From Hemicordylus capensis (Eukaryota > Chordata > Lepidosauria > Squamata > Cordylidae), in assembly GCF_027244095.1 (NCBI RefSeq), contig NC_069671.1:5594001-5658000 (forward strand): a stretch of 64,000 nucleotides of DNA. The letters run 5' to 3'. Positions 22,595-64,000 of the stretch are shown in pieces. The translations under genes and the position numbers were made by a program. Position 1 is the stretch's first letter, and every line of letters begins with the position of its first letter. The notes beneath the pieces were generated by a model. It worked only from the letters and a program-made list of their open reading frames with translations. It ran no database searches and was not told the DNA's origin.

Positions 22595-22806
22595 AGGTCC
22601 CCTCTTTATTGAGCAGGGGGAGAGCAACGAGCTGTTGCTCTGAGCTCCATGGAGCTCCTGTGGCTGTTGCTGATGTCTCTCTTGTGCTTCTTTTTTAGAT
22701 TGTGAACCCTTTGGGGATAGGGAGCCATTTTTATTTATGTATATCTATGGAAACTGCTTAGGGGACTTCTGTTGAAAAGCGGTCTATAAATATCCATCAT
22801 ATTTGT
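22595..22806 (+). mobile_element. LINE 3' end (CR1/L2-like)
   Basis: CTCTTTATTGAGCAGGGGGAG, TTTTTTAGATTGTGAACCC, TGGAAACTGCTTAGGGG and GAAAAGCGGTCTATAAATA, in the standard order. Confidence 0.75.
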
Positions 22807-23109
22807 ATTCGTAAATGCTGTCTTGGATCCTTGCAAGCTTTGAAAGTGGAACAGAAGGGGGAAGCTTGCTACCAGCCTCCTCTTCTCTCCTTGTGTTTCT
22901 TGCAAGGGTACGAGGGGGTGGTGTCCTGTGCAAAGCTTGTAAAGGTCATACCAGTCCTGAAAAGCTTCTCCAGAAGTAGCAGTAGCGGGCATCTCTGCCA
23001 CCCAAGGTGACCACTTCACCTTGCCTCATGGAAGGGCCGCCTGTTCACAAACACTGTAAACAGTATCGTTCAACAAATGTAGGGCCTGTTTACATCAATG
23101 GTGCTATAG

Positions 23110-23442
23110 AATACACCAGGGGTAGGCAACCTGTCGATTGACCATCAATAGTCAAGGATCCAGCAGTCAAGAAATATGCCACAGACTAGCACTTGGTAGG
23201 GTTGCAGTGAAGGCCTTGGAATGGATATTTAGATGCCGTGACGTGTCTACACCTACGAAGGTTAGAATCATTCAGACAATGGTTTCCCCCCCGTGATACT
23301 CTATGGATGCAAAAGCTGGACTTTGAAGAAGCAGGATAGAAAAAGTATTGATGCTTTTGAATTTTGGTGCTGGAGAAGACTGTTGAGGATACCATGGACA
23401 GCCAGAAAAACAAACCAATGGATCATAGATCAAAGCAAATAA
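23110..23442 (+). mobile_element. Bov-B (RTE-clade) LINE fragment
   Basis: Sense DNA encodes the same C-terminal peptide as the other Bov-B copies, with ATLYGCKSWTLKKQDRKS-like and FEFWCWRRLLRIPWTARKT-like stretches in broken frame. It begins near GATTGACCATCAATAGTCAAGG and ends after AACCAATGGATCATAG. A hAT-like terminus (CAGGGGTAGGCAACCTG, 23121-23137) sits at its left edge with no visible partner. Confidence 0.75.
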
Positions 23443-23682
23443 CCCATATCTTCAGTTTCTCTCCCTCTGTAAGTGTTTTTCCTTTTCACCCCCACCCCAC
23501 AAATTTTAAGAAAGGAGTTGCTCCTAAAGTTTTCCTTGAGGTGCAATGCAGAACTTGGGACGGGCCATCAAGTGTTATGGAGTTCCATCAGTATTTAAGG
23601 CCCACTGATATCGAATTAATGAAATGGAGAAAGGCTTAAACTATGGTGTGGTCATGAGTCTGCATTGTGAGAATGCTTCTTT

Positions 23683-23790
23683 GTTTGTTTGATACATTTA
23701 TATACTGCTCACTTCCAAAGCCTCTAGGCGGTTTACGGCATAAAACAAACCAAGAATTTAACAGTTTAATCATATAATAACCAGATTCTT
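23683..23790 (-). mobile_element. LINE 3' tail fragment
   Basis: CATTTATATACTGCTCACTTCC ... CTCTAGGCGGTTTACGGC: the inverted terminal hairpin of a CR1/L2-like element. Confidence 0.5.
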
Positions 23791-23825
23791 CTTGGGATAC
23801 ACTGAACTGTGGGGGCTCTATAAGA

Positions 23826-23990
23826 AGCCTAGAAGCATAGGAAGCTGCCTTATACTGAGTCAGGACATTGGTCCATCTAGCTTAGTATTGTCTACACTGA
23901 TTGGCAGTGGCTCTACTGGTGAGCTACAGCCCCTTACCATTCAGAGATGGGATGCTCATGGGATGGGATATAGACTCATGCTTCTCTACA
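23826..23990 (-). mobile_element. 5S/tRNA chimeric SINE, 3' fragment
   Basis: AGCATAGGAAGCTGCCTTATAC and CATCTAGCTTAGTATTGTC: the inverted 3' end. The head is missing or too degraded to see. Confidence 0.65.
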
Positions 23991-26102
23991 GTGAGTAGGG
24001 GCCCAATTATTCCCTAGCAGTTAATTCTGAAAAATGAGATTTCTGTGACTCAGACCTGCTTCATCACTACTTTTATTACCTACTAATATAGAGCCCCTTC
24101 ACCAAGCTGGAGAGACCAAGAGGAAAATGCACCTTACATATATCTGGAGGTTCTCTCTTCCTCATAATGGTGTTCTAACCTCCATCCAATAGCATTAAAA
24201 TTATCTGGGCTGGCCCCAGAGCTCCAAGAGTATTGTGGCTGGTTTTCAGACACACACACAAGTGTCTGATGGCCTTCTTTCCAGATATTATTTGAGAAAA
24301 CTGGCCTTTTAGCTTAGCTGTTTCTTAAGGGCTTTGTGTCTGATCTTTGGAATCCCAGGCTGTGTAGCTTTGTGCTTTAAGAGTCCCAAGAAGGATTTAA
24401 GGAAGGTGTTGACAGCAGATGCTGCAAGAGAGCTCAGCTCACAGTGGTTTAGTTCAATGGCAAAACTCCCAGGGCTTGTTGCAAAGGATTTCCATTGCAC
24501 CACAGGTGAAATGCGGTGTGATAGCATTCCTTGGATGGTTGAGTAAACCGTGACTGCCAACTTAGTCCCAAAGTGTAGAAGAGAACATAGGCCCCTAAAC
24601 AGTATCTTGTAACAGAACAACTTAGATGGGTGCAATAGTATGCAAGCTTTTCCATTTCAGGGACTTTTTCTGCTGGATGAAGAGCCTTGTGAAACACAAA
24701 AACTTGCATACTCTCATACAAGACTAAGTCAGTCCAAATCAGGGGTTGAGTGGGGGAGAGATTGTACCAACAGGGTCATTTTTGTAGTTATATCCATTTT
24801 TTTTTAAAAAAAAAAAATTAAGGTTATACACTATTTAATGTGTCATGTTAGCAAGAGCATTCCAGAATTTGCTTTTTAAAAATTCATCTTCAACATTTTC
24901 AGATTTGCTTTCAATGCATTTTTCCCCACAGATCTCACTTTCAAAGTCTGACAACCAGAACTTTTTTTAAAAAAAAAATGTCAATTCTTGTGGATAAATT
25001 TGCTTAAAACTAGTTTGGCATATTCAATACTTTTCAACCTCCATCCTCCAGTAGCCTTAACATCCAACATTATTCATTTAGTAGAGCACAGTTCTATAAT
25101 ATGAGGTTGATGCAGGGAGATTGAAATACTTGAGCAGATAGTTTATAGACTTGGGTTTTTAAAAAATCTTTTAGCAGCCGATACATGAGTGCAATTTTTC
25201 GGTTCACCACTGTTGTTGTTGTTATTAACATACAAATGGGGTTTTATAGGTTATCCAGAGTGTGCTGATCAGTCCTAGGAAAAGATGATTTTATAACTTG
25301 TGCATAACCGAGCAATATCTGTAAAATGAATTTTCAACCAACCAACCAAATTGTTAAAATAAATGTCAAGCAAGCAAGCAAAGAAATAAATAAATTTATC
25401 CATGAAGAAATGCACTTCAGATTAGGCTCATGTGAATTCCCATAGCTTCCAAGGGAAAAACTAAGCACGTATTTCAATATTATTGAGCTTAACTTTATCT
25501 GGATCGTGCTTTTAATTTACGAGATACATTGAAAAATCAATTCATTATGTTGACATAATGGAATCCCAAGAGACTCCGGGGGTCTCCCATCCAGACCCCG
25601 ACCTGCTTAGCTTCAGTAAAGAAATCGATGGGATGCGTTCAGGATCGGGATATTAGTTAGCTGACCCGCAGCTAACAGGACAATTTCATGAATGCCTGTC
25701 AACGTATAATTGCAATTTCCGGTCATATTCCAAAAATCACTTACTCCCATTGGCTTGGTTAGGGTTACTTAAGTCAAGTCAGGCGTGTGCAGGATTTTGC
25801 ATATTGAAAGAATGGTGTAGAGAGGAAAAAACGGTAATAATATAAAACGAATTGCAGGAGACGTTCAGACGATCTCTGCCATTTTTGCCCCAGAGCTGAG
25901 TGAGAGGGCTGTGAATTGCAACGAACCTATTGGATTTACCAGAATCCAAGACTCGGTTTTTCCCCAAGTGTGTTGATATTAGAAACCGGGAGGTCCTCTT
26001 ACATTCTGTTACTTTGGGGTAAATGATGCAAGTATAATTAGTGTCTAGGCTCTGCTTTTTTAAGTGGGGTCGTCTTAAATTCAGATTCGTCTTCCATTCG
26101 GG
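23991..26102. other. AT-rich unique intergenic DNA, no gene seen
   Basis: About 2.1 kb without any recognised repeat beyond short A/T runs (24798-24820, 24961-24978). A stretch this long free of SINEs, in a window otherwise dense with them, could mark constraint, but I cannot test that here. Confidence 0.4.
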
Positions 26103-26175
26103 TGTTTGTTTGTTTGTTTGTTTATTAGATTTCTATACCGCCCTTCCAAAAACGGCTCAGGGCAGTTTGCACGGG
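26103..26175 (-). mobile_element. LINE 3' tail fragment
   Basis: (GTTT)n, then TTATTAGATTTCTATACCGCC and AAAAACGGCTCAGGGCAG: the inverted L2/CR1-like terminal hairpin. Confidence 0.55.
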
Positions 26176-26329
26176 TACACATTTGGCCGTGCCAGCAAAA
26201 CGAATGTGTTATTTGCCGTGATGCCAGTCTGTTCTTCCAGCATTTCCAGGGATGAATACTGTGGGGTTTGTGGAGCAGGGTGGTGTCAAAGTCTGTGGGC
26301 CGACTTGATTCTTAGCAGTGGCCTCGAAA

Positions 26330-26720
26330 CCCCACCCCATGCGCATTGCTATAGGGCCCTGGCTATAGGGCCCGGCCTGGGCTTTCTTCTCTGGACGCGC
26401 ATCGCGAAGGGGCTTCGCCCTTCTGGGCATTTTCGGCTCTTTTGGCCGAGGAGGGGCAGCCCTGGCCGGCCATTTTCCGCCCGGACTCCCCGAGGGGTTG
26501 GTATAGCCGGAGTATCGGGTTGCATCAGCGCTACTTCTGGCCCAGCCCTGCAGGGCGATCCCCTTCCCCACACCCCACACCCCGGCCTTCTAACCTTGCA
26601 GCGGAGAACGGTGGACGCGTCTGGAGGAGGCCCGCCTCGCTCGCAGGTGACTTGACTGCCCGTTAAGCAGATTTATAGCTCTCTCTGGCTGGGCCAAGGG
26701 GCTGGCAGGCCGGCCGGGCT
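26330..26720. other. CpG-rich patch about 3 kb upstream of TBX1 exon 1
   Basis: Dense CpG (for example GACGCGCATCGCGAAGG and CGTCTGGAGG) without repeats, after a tandem CTATAGGGCCCGGC-like duplication at 26350-26372. Open frames on both strands reflect GC content. It may be a promoter-proximal regulatory island. Confidence 0.4.
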
Positions 26721-26896
26721 CCGGCTGCAAGCAGCTGTTAGGAAAACGGATCGGAACCGAAGCAGAGCGGGTCAGTACTGGCTTACGGACCAAGGCGGGG
26801 TCCTCCTATCAGGCGGGCGCTCTTCTCGGTTCTCCCGAGGGGCAAGAACCGGGGGAGGGGCAGAACCCACGTTTGTCACCCCAGCTGCAGCCTAAT

Positions 26897-26899
<3 letters not shown>

Positions 26900-26931
<32 letters not shown>
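26900..26931. repeat. (GT)n microsatellite
   Basis: About 15 GT dinucleotides. Confidence 0.95.
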
Positions 26932-26932
<1 letters not shown>

Positions 26933-27249
26933 ACGCACTATAATTCTGGCACCCATTTCTAACCAAAATACATTTTGGGCAGGAAGGAAGGAAGGAAGAC
27001 AGACAGACAGACCACTGGGGTGGTGGAGAGAAAGAAAGAGAGAGAGAGAAAATTACAGGCACTCCTTTAAATACTTATACCAACCATATTGCCCACAGCA
27101 TCCATGATTTCTACCTTTTTACTGTACTTCGCCCTTAAGAACACCCGGACTCTAAATTATGGGTATTTACTCTTCTTCTGTTATAAAATGACAAGAATGG
27201 TAATAATTTAAAAAAAAACTACTACACACTGCGGCTGCTAAGAATATTA

Positions 27250-27362
27250 GCAGCAGAATATTCAACAAAAGTTCTCAAAGCAGTTTACCTGGGAAAATAA
27301 TATTAAAGCAATAAAGTTGACTCGCTGTCCCCAAAGGGCTCCCCATCTCAAAGGGCTCACAC
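27250..27362 (-). mobile_element. LINE 3' end (CR1/L2-like), degraded
   Basis: TTCAACAAAAGTTCTCAAAGC, AGTTTACC and CGCTGTCCCCAAAGGGCTCC. Confidence 0.55.
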
Positions 27363-27534
27363 CACTATTCCTTGTACTAAACGGAGAGGAAAGTATTCTC
27401 AGGCGGCAATCCTGTTTATTCAGAGGAGTGAGTTATTTTGGACTCGGTGGGGCTTCCATCTCAGTCAGATTTCCTCCGGAGTCTCCCAAGGGTAAGGGAT
27501 AGTCACTCATTACTACAGAGCCAGGATTCTCGGC

Positions 27535-27635
27535 AGGGATTCTTGGATCCCCTAGATGTTGTCGGGGGCCATCGTGGCTGGGGATGATGGAAGTTGTAGT
27601 CCCACAACGTCTGGGGACCCAAGGGGGAGAACTCC
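27535..27635. mobile_element. hAT-type palindromic MITE, degraded
   Basis: CCCCTAGATGTTGTCGGGGG, CATCGTGGCTGGGGATGATG and GAAGTTGTAGTCCCACAACG: same family as 12158-12286. Termini are not clear. Confidence 0.6.
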
Positions 27636-29538
27636 AACTGCGGGGGATTTGCGGTGAGAGGTTCAGTTGACCAGATGTCATGTCAGCCGTTGCTTAGATT
27701 CGCAGAATTATTTCTCTTGCCTAGAGAAATGTTGCTTTAGGATCCTACAGAAGCCTTTGGGGAAACATAGTGAACGTCTTACTTAAAATCGGATGTATTA
27801 GCAGTTTGGAAAGAGAGAAAGAAAGAAAAAAAGAAGGATTAGATGGAGGAACTACGGTCCTGTTGAAATCTCAAAGGGTGCGTGTGTGCGTTTATAATTT
27901 GCGTTTTTAGGCCGCCTTTCCTCCGTGGAGCCCAAGGCGGCTGTATGGCGGCTAAAACCAAAGACCTTGGACTACAATGGAGGAGGCGATCGCCTCCAAG
28001 CCTTCACGCTTTTTTTGCCGCAAAGTGTTTAGGATTTATTATCCCACTTTCACTGACCGTCCGCCTACCTGGACAGGTCGTGTGTGTGTGGAGCTGGGTT
28101 TAAAAACCTCAAACCCAGAAACAGCGCCCTCCTCCCGCCCCACTTTGTGCCAGACATGATGGGTGGCTACTGACACCTTTAGCAGGGAGTGGGGGGAGAG
28201 AAGTGAAATCAGCACAGTAGTCATAACCATAATTACCATAACACTATAATTGCCGCCTTATATAACCTTCGGGAGTCAACGGCGGTTAACAAGGGCTGCG
28301 CTTCTGATCCAGATGCAGGGGAGAATATGTAGGTTCAGTGAAGATCTATAGGATCGGGGCCAGCCTGCCTGGGGAAAGAGATATTTTTTCCACTGCTGAA
28401 GGGGAAACTGTGCCCAACTGCGCCCCCCTCCCCCTGCCCCACAGCTGTCCCCAAACCTTCCTTTTCTTGGCCTCGATCAGAGTAATTTTCTCTGTGGCTC
28501 CAGGTGAGTGGAGGGCTGAGCGCGATGCCCCCCTCCCGCAATTTCTTTGAACTCCACCTCATCTGCAGGGGGGCAGTTTTCCTTTTGTGGCCCAGCAGCC
28601 CCACAACAGACACCTCCATGTTGAAGCCTACTGCGCTTCCGATTCATCCCTTTGTCCATTCATCCAGGAAGGAGAGGTGTTGAGGCTGGAGGAGAGATCC
28701 ACCCATTTCGTCCTCAGCCCCCCATCTCCCTCCAGTTTGGAAGATCTCCTTCACCGCTGGTCTGCTGCGGCTTAATTATGGGGGGGGCACATACCACGTG
28801 ACATCGGGGCCCCATCCATAGACTTGAAGGTGCGGGAGGGGGGAGAAGAAGGAATGGATCGGGACAGGAGAGAGGTTTCTCCACCTTGCAAGGAAGAAGG
28901 GGGGCCGCTCAAGAGGACTATAGCTGGGGGGTGGAGAGAAAGAAAGAGGGGGGAAGCTGTCACTCGATGCACGTTTCAGACTGCCTTGGGAACGAGTCCC
29001 GTTTAACTCGGTGCAACTTTGCTTCGGAGTAATCATGCCTAGGAGTAATCCAGCTCACTCGGTACAGGAGCAACCCGGGTGGCGGGGGTGGTGGGGGGTG
29101 GGAGAAGGAGAGAGCCAGAGAGGAAAAGAAGCCGCTAACTCCTGGGTGGGGGGTGGGGGGAGGGGAGGGGAGGTGGGGGGAGGGCCGGCGAACGAGGAAG
29201 CTTGCGGGACGGGGCTGGGCGAAGGAGCGCGGAGCAGTTCCTCCTTTCGTACTTACTTACTTACTTACTTACACTTGCGGCCGCAGACAATAATACGCGG
29301 AGCAATTCTCCGCCAGCTGGGAGGGGACGGAGCAGGGGAGGGCGTCACATCGGAGACCTCGCGTGCCTGCTTGCCGCTGCCCAGTTCCTGCCGTCCCGCC
29401 GCCGGGCCCCGCCGCTACCCAGCCCACCGGCCATGGCGTGCTGATTCGCCCCGGCGGCGGCGGCGGCGGCTCCCTCCCTCCCTCCCTCCCTCCCTCCATC
29501 CCGGCTGGCTGGCTGGCGCGGGGGGCGCGCTCCGCTCT

Positions 29539-62315
<32,777 letters not shown>

Positions 62316-62817
62316 GTGAGTTTCCATGTTGGTGGTAGGAAACCTAGTAGGCTTGTGCGCACGACTCACTGTCAACTGGATCGGACAAGCATCTCACCCA
62401 GCTTTGAGACGAGCTGTGCCTGTTTTCCACACCCGGCTTTTAGTTCACATCTCCTCCGGAATGGAGAGTGTGCATTCACATATCGGCCAAATTTACCCCA
62501 AAGTCCCTGCGAACTATCTGGGAACACTTTACCCACAATTCAGGTTTTTCAGAGTGTAGCCCGATTTATATCCAGGGTAAAAAAAAAAATACTTTTTGCA
62601 TCTGGGTTTTTTGTGTTGTTGCTGGTTTTTGTTTTTGTTTGTTGCAACTTTGAACATGCAGCAAAGCCTCACAGTAAAGCCACTGTCTGAAAAAGCTCCT
62701 GATTTTCAGTCGTGTGTGAGTAAAAACCAAGGCGAATGACAGACTGTCCTTCTTCTAATCCATATTTTTGGCTAACGAGTGGTCTCCAGTCCCTCTCTTT
62801 TAGGACATGGTGGTGTT

Positions 62818-62932
62818 TGTTTTACTTTCAGGTTGTTATTGAAATGTTACGTTGGTTTTTATCTTGTTAACCACCCTGGGGTCTTAGGACAAAGGGCAGT
62901 ATAAAAAAAGAAATAGAAAATAAATAAAGGTA
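62818..62932 (+). mobile_element. LINE 3' tail (L2/CR1-like)
   Basis: TTGTTAACCACCCTGGGGTC ... AAAGGGCAGTATAAAAAAAG and AAAATAAATAAAGG. Confidence 0.55.
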
Positions 62933-63190
62933 GGAGCGGGGAGCCTGATCGTCTGATAAGCGATGGATGGTTTTTCTAGTGGATTTCCTGAGCCTTGCTT
63001 ATGCTACACTTTGCAGACGATCACACCAACGGACTCCTACTTTATTCAAACCAAATCTTTATTGCACTCAATGACCAGCTTCATGCAGTGAACAATCACT
63101 ATAAAATACTATTAAAATAGTAACAATACTAACAGCAAAGAAACAAATGGTGTGAAACATATAACAAAACCCTAATGTATGTGCTAGCAA

Positions 63191-63285
63191 TCAAGGTAAA
63201 GGCCAAGTGTGCCGTCAAGTCAATTTCGACTCCTGGCGCCCAGAGAGCCCTGTGGTTTTCTTTGGTAGAATGCAGGAGGGGCAAG
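63191..63285 (-). mobile_element. Sauria-type SINE, 3' fragment
   Basis: AAGTGTGCCGTCAAGTCAAT, TCGACTCCTGGCGCCCAGAG and GGTAGAATGCAGGAGGGG, truncated there. Confidence 0.75.
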
Positions 63286-63364
63286 CCAGGGTGTAATTGA
63301 CTGCAGTTGTTGCCGACAAACAATTTGCTGCTGCACAAAACTTAGCAACACGGCTTGGAAGTGG

Positions 63365-63406
63365 CCGGAAGTACTGAGCGCATGCGCCGAGGACGGCAAC
63401 TTCCGG
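63365..63406. promoter_or_regulatory. ETS-NRF1-ETS motif cluster in an intronic CpG-rich patch
   Basis: CCGGAAGT (63365-63372), the palindromic NRF1 consensus GCGCATGCGC (63378-63387) and inverted ACTTCCGG (63399-63406), inside CpG-rich DNA that continues to about 63640. A consensus donor GTAAGT follows at 63500. This looks like a TATA-less promoter but could belong to a repeat. Confidence 0.4.
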
Positions 63407-63794
63407 CTGAGGATGGCAATGGGGCGGCAGAGTGGGACACTGGCGCCCGGAGGGGCTTTGATACAATGGCGCGCCAGCGGGGGGAATGTGGCAGGAGGGG
63501 TAAGTGCACCCTCCCCCGCCCTTAAAGAGGCACCCCCACCACCTCCGGAACGCGGAGGAGCAGTCCCGGGCGCATCCCTATCCAGCAGCCCTGTGGGAGG
63601 GATTCCATGTGCACTTGGCACCCAGCGGGGGTGACGCATAGGAACCTCAAATTAAATGTGATTATCAGCCAGTTCCACTAACTAGTTAAGACACCATGCT
63701 TGGAGAGCTGCCAGTCTGGTTTATAGACTTATAAGAAAAACATCTCTCCATCTCGCTCACAAAGCAAAAGCGTCTGAGTGCAGAGCAGATTGAG

Positions 63795-63950
63795 AGTCAT
63801 GCCTTCCTTCTTTCCTCTTCCCTTCCTTCCTTCCTTCCTTCCTTCCTTCTTTCCCTTCCCTTCCTCCCTTCCTTCCTCCTTCCTTCCTCCTCCTTTCCTT
63901 CCTTCCTTCCTTCCTTCCTTCCTTCCTTCCTTCCCTTCCTTCCCCTACAG
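63795..63950. repeat. (CCTT)n compound microsatellite
   Basis: Long CCTT/CCCTT tract. All open frames through it are low-complexity artefacts. Confidence 0.97.
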
Positions 63951-64000
63951 TACAGGCTGATCTGGCGATTCTCCTGGAATCTGTTGCTATGCACACGCTT

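Larger units (their letters stand above)
62316..64000 (+). other. TBX1: TBX1 intron 7 (3' end outside window)
   Basis: Starts GTGAGTTTCC. No last-exon sequence is recognisable before base 64000. Confidence 0.85.

Noticed and set aside
26041-26655. 204-codon plus-strand frame
   Set aside because: It starts in a LINE tail and continues through CpG-rich DNA; no domain is visible.
1-29000. GP1BB or SEPTIN5 exons upstream of TBX1
   Set aside because: These genes precede TBX1 in mammals, but no leucine-rich-repeat or septin GTPase sequence could be found here.
29011-29538. Further N-terminal extension of TBX1 exon 1a
   Set aside because: The frame is open, but the peptide is Gly/Trp/Ser-rich low-complexity from G-rich 5' flank, with no resemblance to T-box proteins.
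63757-63996. Lys/Glu/Gly-rich open frames
   Set aside because: Translation of the (CCTT)n microsatellite.

Overview
This is vertebrate nuclear DNA, and the repeats point to a squamate reptile (lizard or snake). The window carries Bov-B (RTE) LINE copies, a tRNA-derived SINE whose 3' end resembles the Bov-B tail (Sauria-SINE type), CR1 and L2 LINE 3' ends, MIR-like CORE-SINEs, hAT-type MITEs and many tri- and tetranucleotide microsatellites. I cannot name the species.

The only protein-coding gene I can support is TBX1, on the + strand, from about 29.5 kb to beyond the right edge. Seven coding exons are visible: 29539-29764, 34677-35118 (extended to 34616 in a second isoform), 45854-45955, 50277-50448, 52168-52323, 60984-61051 and 62215-62315. 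The whole T-box DNA-binding domain is encoded and its frame closes at every junction. The last exon, with the long C-terminal region, lies beyond base 64000. There are two alternative 5' ends. An upstream CpG-rich first exon encodes an N-terminal segment with an eh1-like FSIASLI motif followed by the classical MHFS...RDME start. A second, TATA-containing promoter at about 34.36 kb drives the [10 protein letters not shown] form. Both join the shared exon in the same frame. Intron 3 appears to be a GC-AG intron.

Bases 1-29 kb are upstream intergenic DNA. They hold one weak candidate terminal exon of an unknown minus-strand gene (283-546), an AT-rich satellite-like block (4361-6290) that begins with five copies of a 52-bp unit, several CpG-rich unique patches, and many SINE, LINE and MITE copies. 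The introns hold the rest: nested transposon insertions with clear target-site duplications, a 98-bp near-perfect palindrome, families of short quasi-palindromic repeats, and a CpG-rich ETS-NRF1-ETS cluster at 63.37 kb.

I found no CRISPR array, functional tRNA or rRNA gene, or recognisable retrovirus or LTR element. The most unusual items are the eh1-bearing TBX1 N-terminus, the GC-AG intron, the SINE family that looks like a 5S-rRNA/tRNA chimera, and the large palindrome. None of these amounts to a demonstrated new system.
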